Below, in pieces: positions 1-10,168 of a stretch of 64,000 bases of DNA. Made by a program: the position numbers and the translations under genes. Source of the stretch: Fragum whitleyi (taxonomy: Eukaryota > Mollusca > Bivalvia > Cardiida > Cardiidae); assembly GCA_948146395.1 (NCBI GenBank), contig OX411543.1, positions 56,783,689 to 56,847,688 of the forward strand. Direction: 5' to 3'. How positions within the stretch are numbered: the first letter of the stretch is position 1; every line of letters starts with the position of its first letter. Below the pieces are notes generated by a model. The model ran no database searches. It saw nothing but the letters and a program-made list of their open reading frames with translations, and was not told the origin of the DNA.

Positions 1-2238
1 AGAGAATTAAATAGCAACTACTGGATACTTTTACACTTGTTTTGTATTTTTCTCAACAAAATTTTCTAATGTTTCTCTTTTCTTTCTCTCTTTTGTATGC
101 ATTATTATTGTTTGGGATATTTTCTTTTGTTAGTTAGGAATGTCAAGCTTATGTGTATACATAGGCAATGTTCCATTCACTTAGTCTGTGTCAATAGACT
201 TGTTTACTACTATACCTGTGTTTCAATTCTTACTAGTGAATGCATAGATCCGTCTGAAACTTGTAAGGAATGAAGGACTTAAAAAGATACATTGCTCACT
301 AATTTAATAGTTTCATCTTTTATCTACAGTGTCTAGTCAATATAACTTTCAGAATAGCAATAAAAACAGAGGATAATATATTACATTGAAATTGTTCAGA
401 GGATTACAAAAGAAAAGGATTAAGTAGTTTCTCAAAAATTTCAAATGTTTTTCTGATTACTTTTGTAACATTTTATTTAGGCTTTTACCTTGAAAAAAAT
501 GATTTACAGGAAAGGATCTCACGACCATGGCTTTGTTATGTTTGTATTTTAAGATTAATCAGCAAGTGTGTTTGCAACCAATGCAATGAAATACTAGAGG
601 TTTGGCTGTAGTCACATTATTTGTGAAAAAGTAGAATCTTAGGGAGGGTTGTTTAAAAAAAAAGCCAAGACAAAAAGTATTATTTATATAAGAAAAGATG
701 ATTTATAGCTTTTGGTTAACCTGTGTGCACAACAGCTTTTGTAACTTATATTTTCGAACGGCTGTGGTCTGTCCGTCTACATTTTAGTTTTACTATACTA
801 GGTCACAATATTTTTGCAATCATACTTAATTAAACTGTCATGCTGAACTCAGAATATTCCTGCTTTTGCACAAAAAGTGCAGTCTGATCTTAGTCTATAC
901 GGCCTGTTTCCCCTTTCTAGAAGAGAAGAGTTTTTATATCACCACTATAAATATTGACTTACAAGTACATTCCCTGCTTTGAGTACTTTGACCTTACACC
1001 TTGAACTGTCAGTAAACATTTTACAATTCTAAAATTGCTAGCCTTTGCTCATTGTTGGGAGGCTGAAGTGAAGCATATGAATCCTTTAATTGTGCTAATA
1101 ATTAAATATTTCATTTAAGGGTTGCATTTTTGTCTGATTTTGGCATATTAAAGCTGCCTTTCACAGATTGGGAAAATGCATTTTTTTTTTATTTTTTTTG
1201 TAAAATTAATTAAAAATTGTGACTTTATTGTGTAGAAAACTCTACAGTAATAAGATTTGATCTGGTTAGGGAAGGGAAAATGACAGATATTCCTGAATTT
1301 AGTGGAATTACATTCTATCAAAGGTCAAGGTCAAAGGGTTTGTCAATTGGGTAACTTCATATCGATAGATGTGAAAAATTAAACATAATGCATGAAAAAG
1401 AACAATTTCGTAATTTATAGACTGGATATAAATAGACTGCTTCTGTCACTGACCTTGCCACTTCAAATATTCAAGCTACAATTTTTTTGAAATGAGTTGT
1501 TCAGTAGTGCCATATCCATGAGTCATTCTTAAACAATTTGGAAAAAAACACAAATTTTTGAATGTAAGAACCAGTGTTCTATTTTTTCTATGAAGAACTG
1601 TGAAAAAGCAGCTTTAGAAGACTGGCCAAACAAAGTTCAATTTACAAGAGATTTAGAAATAAACATCATAACTATACGCATCATGACTTGCTTTATTAAT
1701 TAGTGTTGTAGGAAAGGAAAGTCATGCATAACTATTAATCGTTTAGTCACCTGTGTTAATGATGTATTGAACCTGTCACATTTATCAATTAACTTGTGAA
1801 TGAAACTGTAATAGGTAACACATTCATCGTCTGTGTGGGGTCTTCAAGGTTTGTGTTTTGACCCTATAAAAGTCTGAAAAATTCATTAATTGACCCTTTA
1901 AAATTTCTCCCACCCCCTTGAATTGAGAGAGATTTCCAATTGCAATGGTCAAAACTTTCTTTATCTCTCAAAATTTTGATGATGTCTCTTAAATACTTTA
2001 CTAAACTATCCAAGTTAAACAAATAAATCTCTTACTTCATATCTTTACAAGAAAAGGTAATTTGACTCATAGATCTGCAAAAGTCTTTGCATGATTTGCT
2101 CTTTGTGATGTTTGACCCCTTGAAATCAGTTTTCATCAGAGGAGTATCTTGGTGAGGAGTCTATGACTTGATCCTGAATTTAAAAGGCAGGTTCGAGCTC
2201 AGTCTCTGGAGCAAATCACAGGCTTAGTTTGGAATTAA
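1..2238. other. 5' flank or intron 1: no gene seen
   Basis: AT-rich, with no ORF of interest on either strand. It holds a decayed CCCTTGTCATGCTGAA MITE at about 835-990, recognisable by TGTCATGCTGAA, GGAATATTCC-like and TGCAGTCTGATCTTAGTCTA blocks. The rest shows nothing I recognise. Confidence -1.
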
Positions 2239-2470
2239 GTTAACTCTTATCACGCTGAACCTGGAATATTCCTGCTTTTGTATGTGGTAATATAACAAAG
2301 ATAAGTCTGCACATATGTGCAGTCTGATCTTAGTCTACACCACCTAATATTACTTCTTAAACTTAAAAAGTTTAAAAATTACATTTTTGAAATGAAATTG
2401 AGTTATAGTAAATGCATTTTGTGCTTTTGATTCTTTGATTTCGATGCAATTTTGCAAATGTCTGTTTCAG
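2239..2470 (+). repeat. TTAA MITE family P, 3' end missing
   Basis: It begins TTAACTCTTATCACGCTGAA, carries the TGCACATATGTGCA palindromic centre and fades out before the right inverted end. It abuts the 5' side of the rolling-circle-like element at 2585. Confidence -1.
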
Positions 2471-2584
2471 TAGTGATCACATAAGCCCACATTTTGACAT
2501 GCTACCAGGTCTTGTGCTAGGGTTTGAAATGGAGGAGTCATTGACTCCTGCACCAAGAAATTCTGGGAGTCAAAACTGATTTTT

Positions 2585-4256
2585 AGCTCCACTGGCCGAA
2601 AGGCCAGCGGGCTATTGTCATGGCGTGGTGTCCGTCGTCCGTGCGTCCGTGCGTGCGTCCGTCCGTCCGTGCGTCCGTCCGTCCGTCCGTAAACTTTTAC
2701 TTTAAAAATCTTCTCCTCAGAAACTACTGGATGGATTTCAATCAAATTTCACAGGAATGTTCCTTGGGTGACCCTCTATCAGATTCCTTCAAAGAATTCT
2801 AATCGGTTGAAAATCATGGCTGTAGTGGGCGTGGCTAATTTCCATATATGGTAATAGGGGAGTTTTCTCAGATTCTAATTGATGGATACCAATTAAATTT
2901 TACATGAATGATCCTTGAGTGACCCTTTATCAGTCTACCAAAAATTATCGTGATCGGATGGAAAATATGTATTTTATGGGCGGAGGTCATTTCTCTATAT
3001 GTTATATAGTGGAAACTTTGAAAATTAATTTCTCAGAATGTAATTGATGGATATCAACCAAATTTCACTGGAATGATCCTTGAGTGACCCTTTATCAGTC
3101 TACCAAAAATTATTGTGATCAGATGTAAAATGTGTTTTTTATGGGCGGAGGTCATTTCTCTATATGTTATATAGTGGAAACTTTGAAAATCATTTTCTCA
3201 GAACTTAACTAATGGATAACAAACAAATTTCATTTGAATGATTCTTTAATGATCCTTTTCAAGTCTTTAAATCTTAATTGTGGTCAGATGAAAAATAAGT
3301 GTTTTTTGGGCGGAGGTCATTTGTCTATATGTTATATAGTGAAAACTTTGAAAATCATTTTCTCAGAATCTAACGTATGGATATCAACCGAATTTCACTG
3401 GAATGATTCTTTAGTGATACTTTATCAGTCTGCAAAAAATTATTGTGATCAGATGCAAAATATGTATTTTATTGTCAGAGGTCATTTCTTTTGATATGTT
3501 GTATGGTGTAATACCCAAAATTGGGTAAAACAAACTTTTTTCAAAGTTCAAACAGATGGATTTCAACCAAATATCATAGGAATTTTATTTCTGTGAAGTT
3601 GTATCAAGCTGCAAAAAATATTTGATTAGATGAACAGCATGCTCTATATTGGCAGAGGACATTTCAACATATAAAGTGAATATTTGACCCCCCTTTTGGT
3701 ATCACCTAAATGATGATTTTTTTTTGGACTCATAAAATTTAATGGGTGTAAAGATTATAGGTTAGATGGAACATAAGCTTTGTTAGAATCCAAATGTTTA
3801 GAAACATTAGGTGAAATAGGGAGCCTGAGATACCCCCTTAGAATTGGTCAGTTTAGTTGAATGAAGGGTGACTCTGCAAAAAGAGGTCAGAGTGGGGAAG
3901 AAAAAGCTCAGTTGACTGCACTCTAAGGCATTGGGCTGAATAAAAATATTGGATTTAATATTTTACTTCTTATTATCATAAGATAGAATTTTGTTTTGGT
4001 GACAAACAATTATTGTGAAGTAACACCCTTATAGTGGTGTTTAATGAAAAGCCGAAAGATCTACAATCAAAATTTTGTGGACAAAATACCAGTGTATTAT
4101 GCAGTAACATTCTGTTAGTATTGAAATTTTCATTTTTGGATTTCAAACAAATTTCACCGCAATGATCCTTATTTTTAACAGCCTTATCATCCTCTAATAA
4201 TCATTTTCAGGGTATTCAGGCCTGTGGAGCGAATCAGGCGCTCAAGCGCCTCTAGT
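2585..4256 (+). mobile_element. Rolling-circle-like non-autonomous element RC-1 (AGCTCC subfamily)
   Basis: It starts AGCTCCACTGGC, with a GCYGG foldback at 2590-2612, then a (GTCY/GTGC)n tract at 2636-2690. Tandem units are marked by AATGNTCCTTGRGTGACCCT at 2756, 2907, 3072, 3237 and 3402 (spacing 151, 165, 165, 165), then decayed units. It ends with the stem AGGCGCT/AGCGCCT and CTAGT. There is no coding capacity. The Helentron/HINE class is an inference from the terminal structure. The same subfamily occurs inverted at 58922-60113. Confidence -1.
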
Positions 4257-5088
4257 TAATGGGGTCAAAACAACAGAATGAACAAATCATGATAAGACTT
4301 TTTCAGATTTACTAGTAATAATCTTAAAGGCCCCTTTCTTGTAAAGATGTGAATTACGCAATTCAGTGTAAAACGTAAGATATAGTACATGAGATAAAAT
4401 ATTGCAAATTGGAGGGCGAAAAAAACAAGTTTTGGCCCTTAGATATTTCTCTCTAGGGGGTCATTGGAAGAATTTTCTATGAGTCAAATTAAGATATTTT
4501 CCAATATTTAAGGGTCAAAAACCTGGTTTATTGGTCAAACACTAGCCCTGGCTACAGAATATAACTTAGTACATTTAACTTTGCTGGTTACTGTCTATGC
4601 AATTAAGGAAATTAAAAGAATTGAACACATACAATATGTTTAGTTTCTGCCAATAAGAGACAGCTGGAGGCTAGAAAAGGATTTAATTGAATAACACTAG
4701 TGCAAGGAATGCTAGGATTAAAAGGTGCTCAAGGAGCCACAATATGGCTGAAAAATTGTTAAAAGTAGTGTTAAACTCCATTTAAAAGAAAACAAAAAAA
4801 ACCAAACAAACCCTGCTGCTTGCGACTCCTTTTTTGTGAGAAAAAAATGAGCCATACTGCATGAAATATCACTAGAATTAGCGATTCATTTCAACTCTCT
4901 TTCAGGATTAACCTGTATGGATTGATACTCCAGATTTATTTGTGAGAAGGATGTAGTGTTTTGAGACAATGACTTTATCTAGGGGGTGGTAACTGTGACA
5001 GCCAAAGATGTCAAAGAAAGATAATAAACCCTCGAAAATGAAGAACCTATTTAAGTTAGGTTTTAGGAAGAGCACAACAGATGTAAGT
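4257..5088. other. Non-coding stretch with a SINE fragment
   Basis: It holds a 5'-truncated copy of the tRNA-derived SINE at about 4655-4785 (CAGCTGGAGGCTAGAAAAGG block, ending AAACTCCATTTAAAAG). Nothing else is recognised. Confidence -1.
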
Positions 5089-5142
5089 ATCACTATTAGT
5101 GTTGGGTAATCGGTTTCAAATCACAATCAATAATCATTTTTA

Positions 5143-6468
5143 AGCTCGCCTGGGATGAAAGTCTCGGAAGAGCTATTGTCATACCCTCGGATGTCGGCGT
5201 CAGCGTCGGTGTCGGCGTCTGCATTGGGCTAAAGTTTTTAAATTATTTCTATCAATATTTATCCTAGAGGCTTTATTTTTTACAGAAACACTCATTAGGT
5301 CATAGGCTTTCATTTGAGACTAACATCCATGTTGAAATGACCTTTAGACTGTGACCCTTTCAAAAAAACTTTAACCAAAAACTTTAACCAAAATAACTTT
5401 AACCTTGCTTATATTTTCTGTAAGCTTTAAACTAGAGACATCATTACTTCATATGCACACTCATTAGGTGATAGGCTTTCACCATAGACAAAGGTCCTTG
5501 ACAATTTGACCTTGACCTTGACCCTTTGTGGACTTAGAAAAACTTTAACCAAAAAACTTTAACCAAAAACTTTAACCTTGCATTTATTTTTTAATGCTCT
5601 AACCTAGGGACATCATAGCTTCATATATATACTCACCAGGTGATAGGCTTTCACCAGAGACCAAGGTCCTTCACAATTTGACCTTGACCTTTACCATTTG
5701 TGGACTTAGAAAAACTTTAACTGAAAACTTTAACCAAAAACTATAACCTTGCTTATATTTTCTGAATGCTTTAACCTAGGGACATCATTACTTCATATAC
5801 ATACTCATTAGGTGAAAGGCTTTTGTGAGAGATCAAGGTCCTTGATAATTTGACCTTGACCTTTTATGAACTTAGAATTACTTTAACCGAAATTCTTTTA
5901 CCAAAAACTTTAACCTTGCTTATATTTTCTGAATGCTTTAACCTAGGGACATCATTACTTCATATACATAGTCACCAGATGAAAGGCTTTCACCAGAAAC
6001 CAAGGGCCTTGACAATTTGACTTTGACCTTTGATGGACTTGGAAAAACTTAAACTGAAAAACTTTAACCAAAAATTTAACCTTGCTTATATTTTCTAAAT
6101 GCTTTACTCAGGGACATTATTACTTCATACACATGCTCACTAGGTGATAGGCTTCTACAGAGACCAAGGTCCTTCACAATTTGACCTTGATCTTGACCTT
6201 TTGTGAGAAAAATTTTAAAGAAAAACTTCATGTTTGATACAAAGAAATTCTATTGGTAACCTCATCTGCTTGTAGGCTTTCACTTTACCCTAACCTTATA
6301 CATGCGATTAAAACAAAAAAGTTTTTATATTTCTTAATTACTTCTCAAACAGATATATATTAGATCATGGACTTTAACATCGAAAGAAACCACTTTGAAC
6401 TTCGGTCAAGCGCTGTTTGTGACAAGCAGCTGTTTGGGCAAGCTACGTTGTCCGAGGACAACTCTTGT
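5143..6468 (+). mobile_element. Rolling-circle-like element RC-2, nested in hAT MITE
   Basis: It starts AGCTCGCCTGGG with a partner GAGCT at 5170, followed by a GTCGGY-rich tract at 5190-5220. At least five tandem units contain CAAGGTCCTTGACAATTTGA and runs of AACTTTAACC; spacing measured at AGGTCCTT is 172, 172, 167 and 164. It ends with the stem TTGTCC/GGACAA and CTCTTGT. Confidence -1.
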
Positions 6469-6627
6469 TTTTGTTGGAAGCATAAATCAAGTAATGATTT
6501 AGTGTACAACCGTTTTCTTAGAAATGAATAAAGCACTCAAAATATCATCATTTGAAGATTAGAATTTGAAAGTTAAGTTTAACTCATGACCTAGACTCAT
6601 TTTGTATATTTTTCTACCAACTACATA

Positions 6628-6703
6628 GCTTGGCATGAAACGGTTGTAACTGCCTATAGACATAATTATAGGCAGTTACAACTGTTTCACACTGAGCCAT
6701 CAA
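6628..6703. repeat. Foldback family R, copy 1
   Basis: A near-perfect palindrome of about 76 bases with arms around GTTGTAACTGCCTATA and TATAGGCAGTTACAAC. It lies inside the hAT MITE. Confidence -1.
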
Positions 6704-6846
6704 GCAATATTTATTGGCTTTTATTTATGTGCTAGGGATTGATTAATCGATAATGAAATTACTTTATTTATTATCACAATCGGAAGCCCAAACCATCTAA
6801 TTATCGATTATAATCGATTAATTATCTGCCCATCACTAATCACTAT

Positions 6847-8030
6847 AATGAAACTTTTTTTGACTGAAATAACCTTGGGAAATATTTCTATTATAGCATT
6901 GGTGTTATTACATAAATGGAATGATTATTGTAATCGGTTTAAAACACTGGTTGCCATGACTACCAAGTTTGAATTTTTAAGGATTTATTTTGTCATGGGA
7001 AAAGGGGACTTAGGGTAAAATGCAATTTTTCTCTCATTTCTCCTAGTCTAATAATCAGAATTTACTGAAATTTCATATTTGAGTAGCAAATAGGATGCCC
7101 TTTACTATAAACAATTTGAAGTTTTCGTACAAAAAATATATCATGGAAAAATGGGACCTAAATGTTAGTTACCTTTTTCTTTCATTTCTCTTGGTCTAAT
7201 GTTGGGAATTTGCTGAAATTTCACATTTAAGTAGCAAAACAGATGCCCTTGACCATAAACCATTTGAAAATTTCTTAAAAAAAATGTCATGGAAATAGGG
7301 GGCTTAATGTTTGTTACCTTTATGTTAGCTCTCTGTGCCTCATCCATTAGCAAATCCCAAAACCTATAGAAGCAATCAACTGCAAACTTTTTCCATTGAT
7401 TGCATGCATTTTATTTGAGACAATGCCTTATTCTGAGAGCATAATCTGACTCTGATGGCTCTTGTTTTATTCTTCTTCTTCTAGACCAAGAGCCCAACAA
7501 CCTTGAGATTTGGCATGGATCATCAGCTCATAGCCCTTTTTCAAAATAGCTAAAATCATGGCTGTTGGGCCACCAGGGGCAAAGTACAATGGGGAAATGG
7601 GGAGGACTTGTTTAAAATTTGACATCTTCAATTCTTCTTAACTAAGAGCCCTACAGCCTTGAAATTTGGCATGGATCATCAACTCATAGTAAATCTAAAT
7701 TGACTGTTATATCTGTGAAAAGACCATTTCAAGTGTTCTAATGATATAAGTAAACAAACATTATGGTCAAGTTAACTCTTAAGGTGGAAACTGACCTTTA
7801 GGTTACTCAAGAGATATCTATACAAACTGGTTCACTTTATACAAGACTTGGCTTCAACAAGATTACCAACTTAAAAGTTTATTTAACATCTAGGTGTTAA
7901 ATTAAAACATCCAGAGATTGATAGCTGAAGAGGTGTAATAAACTGACTGTATTGACCATATTAAAGATTCAGTTCAAGTCCATATCAAGGGGTTATAGTG
8001 CCTATAGGTATATATAGGCATATAATTGCA
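6847..8030. repeat. Short tandem-unit decayed repeats
   Basis: Two imperfect units of about 149 bases sit near 7020-7310 (TGAAATTTCAYATTT at 7065 and 7214). Two more of about 150 bases sit at 7490-7690 (TTTGGCATGGATCATCA). A CTCTTGTTTT at 7460 may be the 3' end of a decayed rolling-circle-like element whose start I cannot place. No coding sequence is seen. Confidence -1.
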
Positions 8031-8049
8031 ATCCAATAAAATAAAGAAT

Positions 8050-8400
8050 TCTGATTGGCTTAAATCGCTTCACGTGGGGAAATCCATTGCACTTTATTTC
8101 TGTATAAAACGCAATAGGTCTTTCGGAAAACCCCCGAAATTCGATCTGCAAGTCCTGTGTTGTAGGAACTCGAATTAACCTAGTTCCCGATCATCAACGC
8201 AACATTTCTATTCAATCTATTATAAATCAATATATTTTCGAAAGAATTTACGATTACAAGCATGCAGTTCTGATTCTGAGGCGACCTAAACTTGGAAAAC
8301 AGCGAGTCGACGAAGACCTTCAAGCAACCCTCTCAACTAAGACCGACCATGCCGTTTTCGTTTAAAAATACAGATTTACTTGGCAGAAACAAGATTATTT
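8050..8400 (+). promoter_or_regulatory. CpG-rich, promoter-like patch (tentative)
   Basis: CpG is frequent here compared with the surrounding AT-rich DNA. In order it shows GATTGGC (an inverted CCAAT box), CACGTG (E-box), TATAAAA at 8103 and ACCATGCC at 8347, a good start context. The short ORF from 8349 does not splice in frame to exon A, so I cannot tie it to the gene. It could be an alternative first exon, another gene's start, or part of a repeat. Confidence -1.
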
Positions 8401-8607
8401 GTCATAAGTACCTCTACGGGTTTTAATGTTGTCTTTTATTTGTGTATCATTTGTTTTACTATATGACATTTCACTTCGATAGCGAGATAAACAATACACG
8501 ATCTAAAAATAGATTGTCTAATTTATACGCGCAGAAAGTAGACTTGAAGCTTTAATGTTTGGCTGAGTATTTTAATAGTTTCTTCCATCAAGATGATTGC
8601 AATTATA

Positions 8608-8764
8608 AGGGACGAGTGTCTTTTTCACTGCGTTTATTGGGGTATAAAGTGCAATTGCCTTAGCACATGGCTTAATCATAATGCCCTATGGGCGTTATTT
8701 GCCATGTGCTAAGGCAATTGCACTTTATACCCTAATAAACACAGTGAAAAAGACACTCGTCCCT
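8608..8764. repeat. Long hairpin, 64-base arms
   Basis: The left arm 8608-8671 and right arm 8701-8764 are almost exact reverse complements (for example GCAATTGCCTTAGCACATGG against its complement), with a 29-base loop. No transposon end signature is seen. Confidence -1.
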
Positions 8765-9018
8765 ATATTAACTCTCCTCATCCTGTACACAAGATTTTTG
8801 ATGTTCACAAAGCGTTTGCAGTGTAGGCTAAGATCAGCTTGCACAGATATGATTGTGCTCATGTGAGCTATTTTTAACACCCTCTGTCCATCTTTTGGTA
8901 GTCCCGTGTCAGTCAACAATTTTCAAACAACACTACTGGGCCAATCTGAACTGAATTATACAGGAATGTGCTCTTCCAAAATAGCTGAAATAATTGAAAT
9001 TGGTTGAATATGAGTAAT

Positions 9019-9480
9019 TAGTCCCCTACCTGCGAAAGTCAAAGGGGACTATATGTTTGAGCTCCGTCTGTCTGTCTGACCGTCTGTCAGTCAGTCTCTG
9101 TCTGTCTGTCTGTCAGTCTGTCCATCTGTCATTCTGGAGTTTCAGTTTTCTGGATGTTTTTTCTTAATCCTTGGAGATATTGAGGTGATTTTTGGTATGT
9201 GAGTCCGTATCAATGAGTTACAGAACAAGTTTGAGTTTGGTTCCAGTCCATTGATTTTTAAGGAAGATACAGATGCTGGACTTAGAAATTACCAGGAAAT
9301 TTCAGTTTTCCGGACTTTTTTTCTTAACCCTCAGAGATATTGAACAGATACATAAAATCTGATCCAACTGTGATATTTTGGAGAGGTAGTAATTAATCCC
9401 TTTACCACCCAAAAAAGATACCCCTCTAGGGATATATATAAATCCGGTAGGGGACTTGGTATTGCCTTGCAATACCTCAG
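9019..9480 (+). mobile_element. Rolling-circle-like element RC-3 (TAGTCCCC subfamily)
   Basis: 5' foldback TAGTCCCCTACC...GGGGACTA at 9019-9051, (GTCT)n at 9065-9125, then GGGGACTTGGTATTGCCTTG with the stem GGTATTG/CAATACC at the 3' end. Shorter than its relative at 22793. It lacks a clear CTCTTGT and may be truncated. Confidence -1.
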
Positions 9481-9489
9481 AATGCTTGT

Positions 9490-9745
9490 TTATTATACTG
9501 CCCCCACCACCACCACCACCACCCCTCCTACAAAAACGAGGGGGTATATTGGTTTCATCCCATCTGTCTGTCTATCAATCCACCCATCCGTCAGTAGACC
9601 TTTTTTATTTCTAGACTCTGAATCAACAACAAAGAGACCTAGAATCATAAACATATATAAGCACCATGACCCAAGGAGGTGCCCTATTGTTGTTGAGTCA
9701 TAACTACCTTTTAATGACTGAGTCCTTATGGACCCTCTAGGGATC
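9490..9745 (+). mobile_element. Truncated element related to RC-13
   Basis: It begins with (CCA)n/CCCC, then GAGGGGGTATATTGGTTTCA, a short (GTCT) tract and CCTTTTTTATTTCTAGACTC, as in the element at 40973. The 3' part is missing. It ends about 290 bases before exon A. Confidence -1.
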
Positions 9746-10037
9746 AACATCAGAATAGAATTGAAGACTGTTAAACAGTCTTAAATTCTTTCCTTAATTT
9801 GAGAACCAAGTTAGTATAAGTATCCAACACTTCCTTAACCTTTAAACAGGGAATAGCTTTAAAGGCACTGGAAAACTAGATGATTGCTCTGAAATAGATA
9901 GTGTTTGTTCAAAGCAGGGACTTCAAAACCTAATGAAAGGACCCCTAAGATCCCAATGGTTGAGTACTTTGGACCCCATTTTCTTGATGTCAGACTAAAA
10001 CCCTGATTCATTACATTTTCCCGATTTATTTTTACAG

Positions 10038-10168
10038 TTGTCCGAATGGAACAAGAATGATGAAAAATTGATGAAGTCAGTCGAGGTTGCAGATCTTGGA
10101 AAGATTGAACATTACCTGGTCAAGAAGGTGGTCAACCCTACCAAACTTGGACCTAAAGGCCTCTCGGT
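10038..10168 (+). CDS. RAI14-like: Exon A: N-terminal helix before the ankyrin domain
   Basis: Acceptor TTTTTACAG, donor GTAAGT. It encodes residues 1-43 plus two bases of codon 44 and begins LSEWNKNDEKLMKSVEVADL. The WNKND-LM core matches what I know of the RAI14/UACA N-terminus. It starts in phase 0 and ends in phase 2. No in-frame ATG precedes it within the exon, so the start codon lies in an upstream exon. Confidence -1.

Larger units (their letters stand above)
5097..6838. mobile_element. hAT-like MITE with 8-bp target duplication, interrupted by RC-2
   Basis: The ends are TAGTGTTGGGTAATCGG and the inverse of CCCATCACTA, flanked on both sides by ATCACTAT (5089-5096 and 6839-6846), an 8-bp duplication as hAT elements make. 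The right end adds the AT-rich palindrome TTATCGATTATAATCGATTA. RC-2 (5143-6468) and a foldback (6628-6703) lie inside, so it is the oldest of the three insertions. Confidence -1.

Noticed and set aside
2467..2802. ORFs rich in RTDG or VRPS repeats on both strands
   Set aside because: Translations of the (GTCY/GTGC)n microsatellite. The same occurs at 53823-54204, 20235-20462 and 59869-60072.
8349..8417. First coding exon of the gene (ATG at 8349)
   Set aside because: The possible donors leave phase 1 or 2, whereas exon A needs phase 0. The short peptide does not resemble the known family N-terminus.
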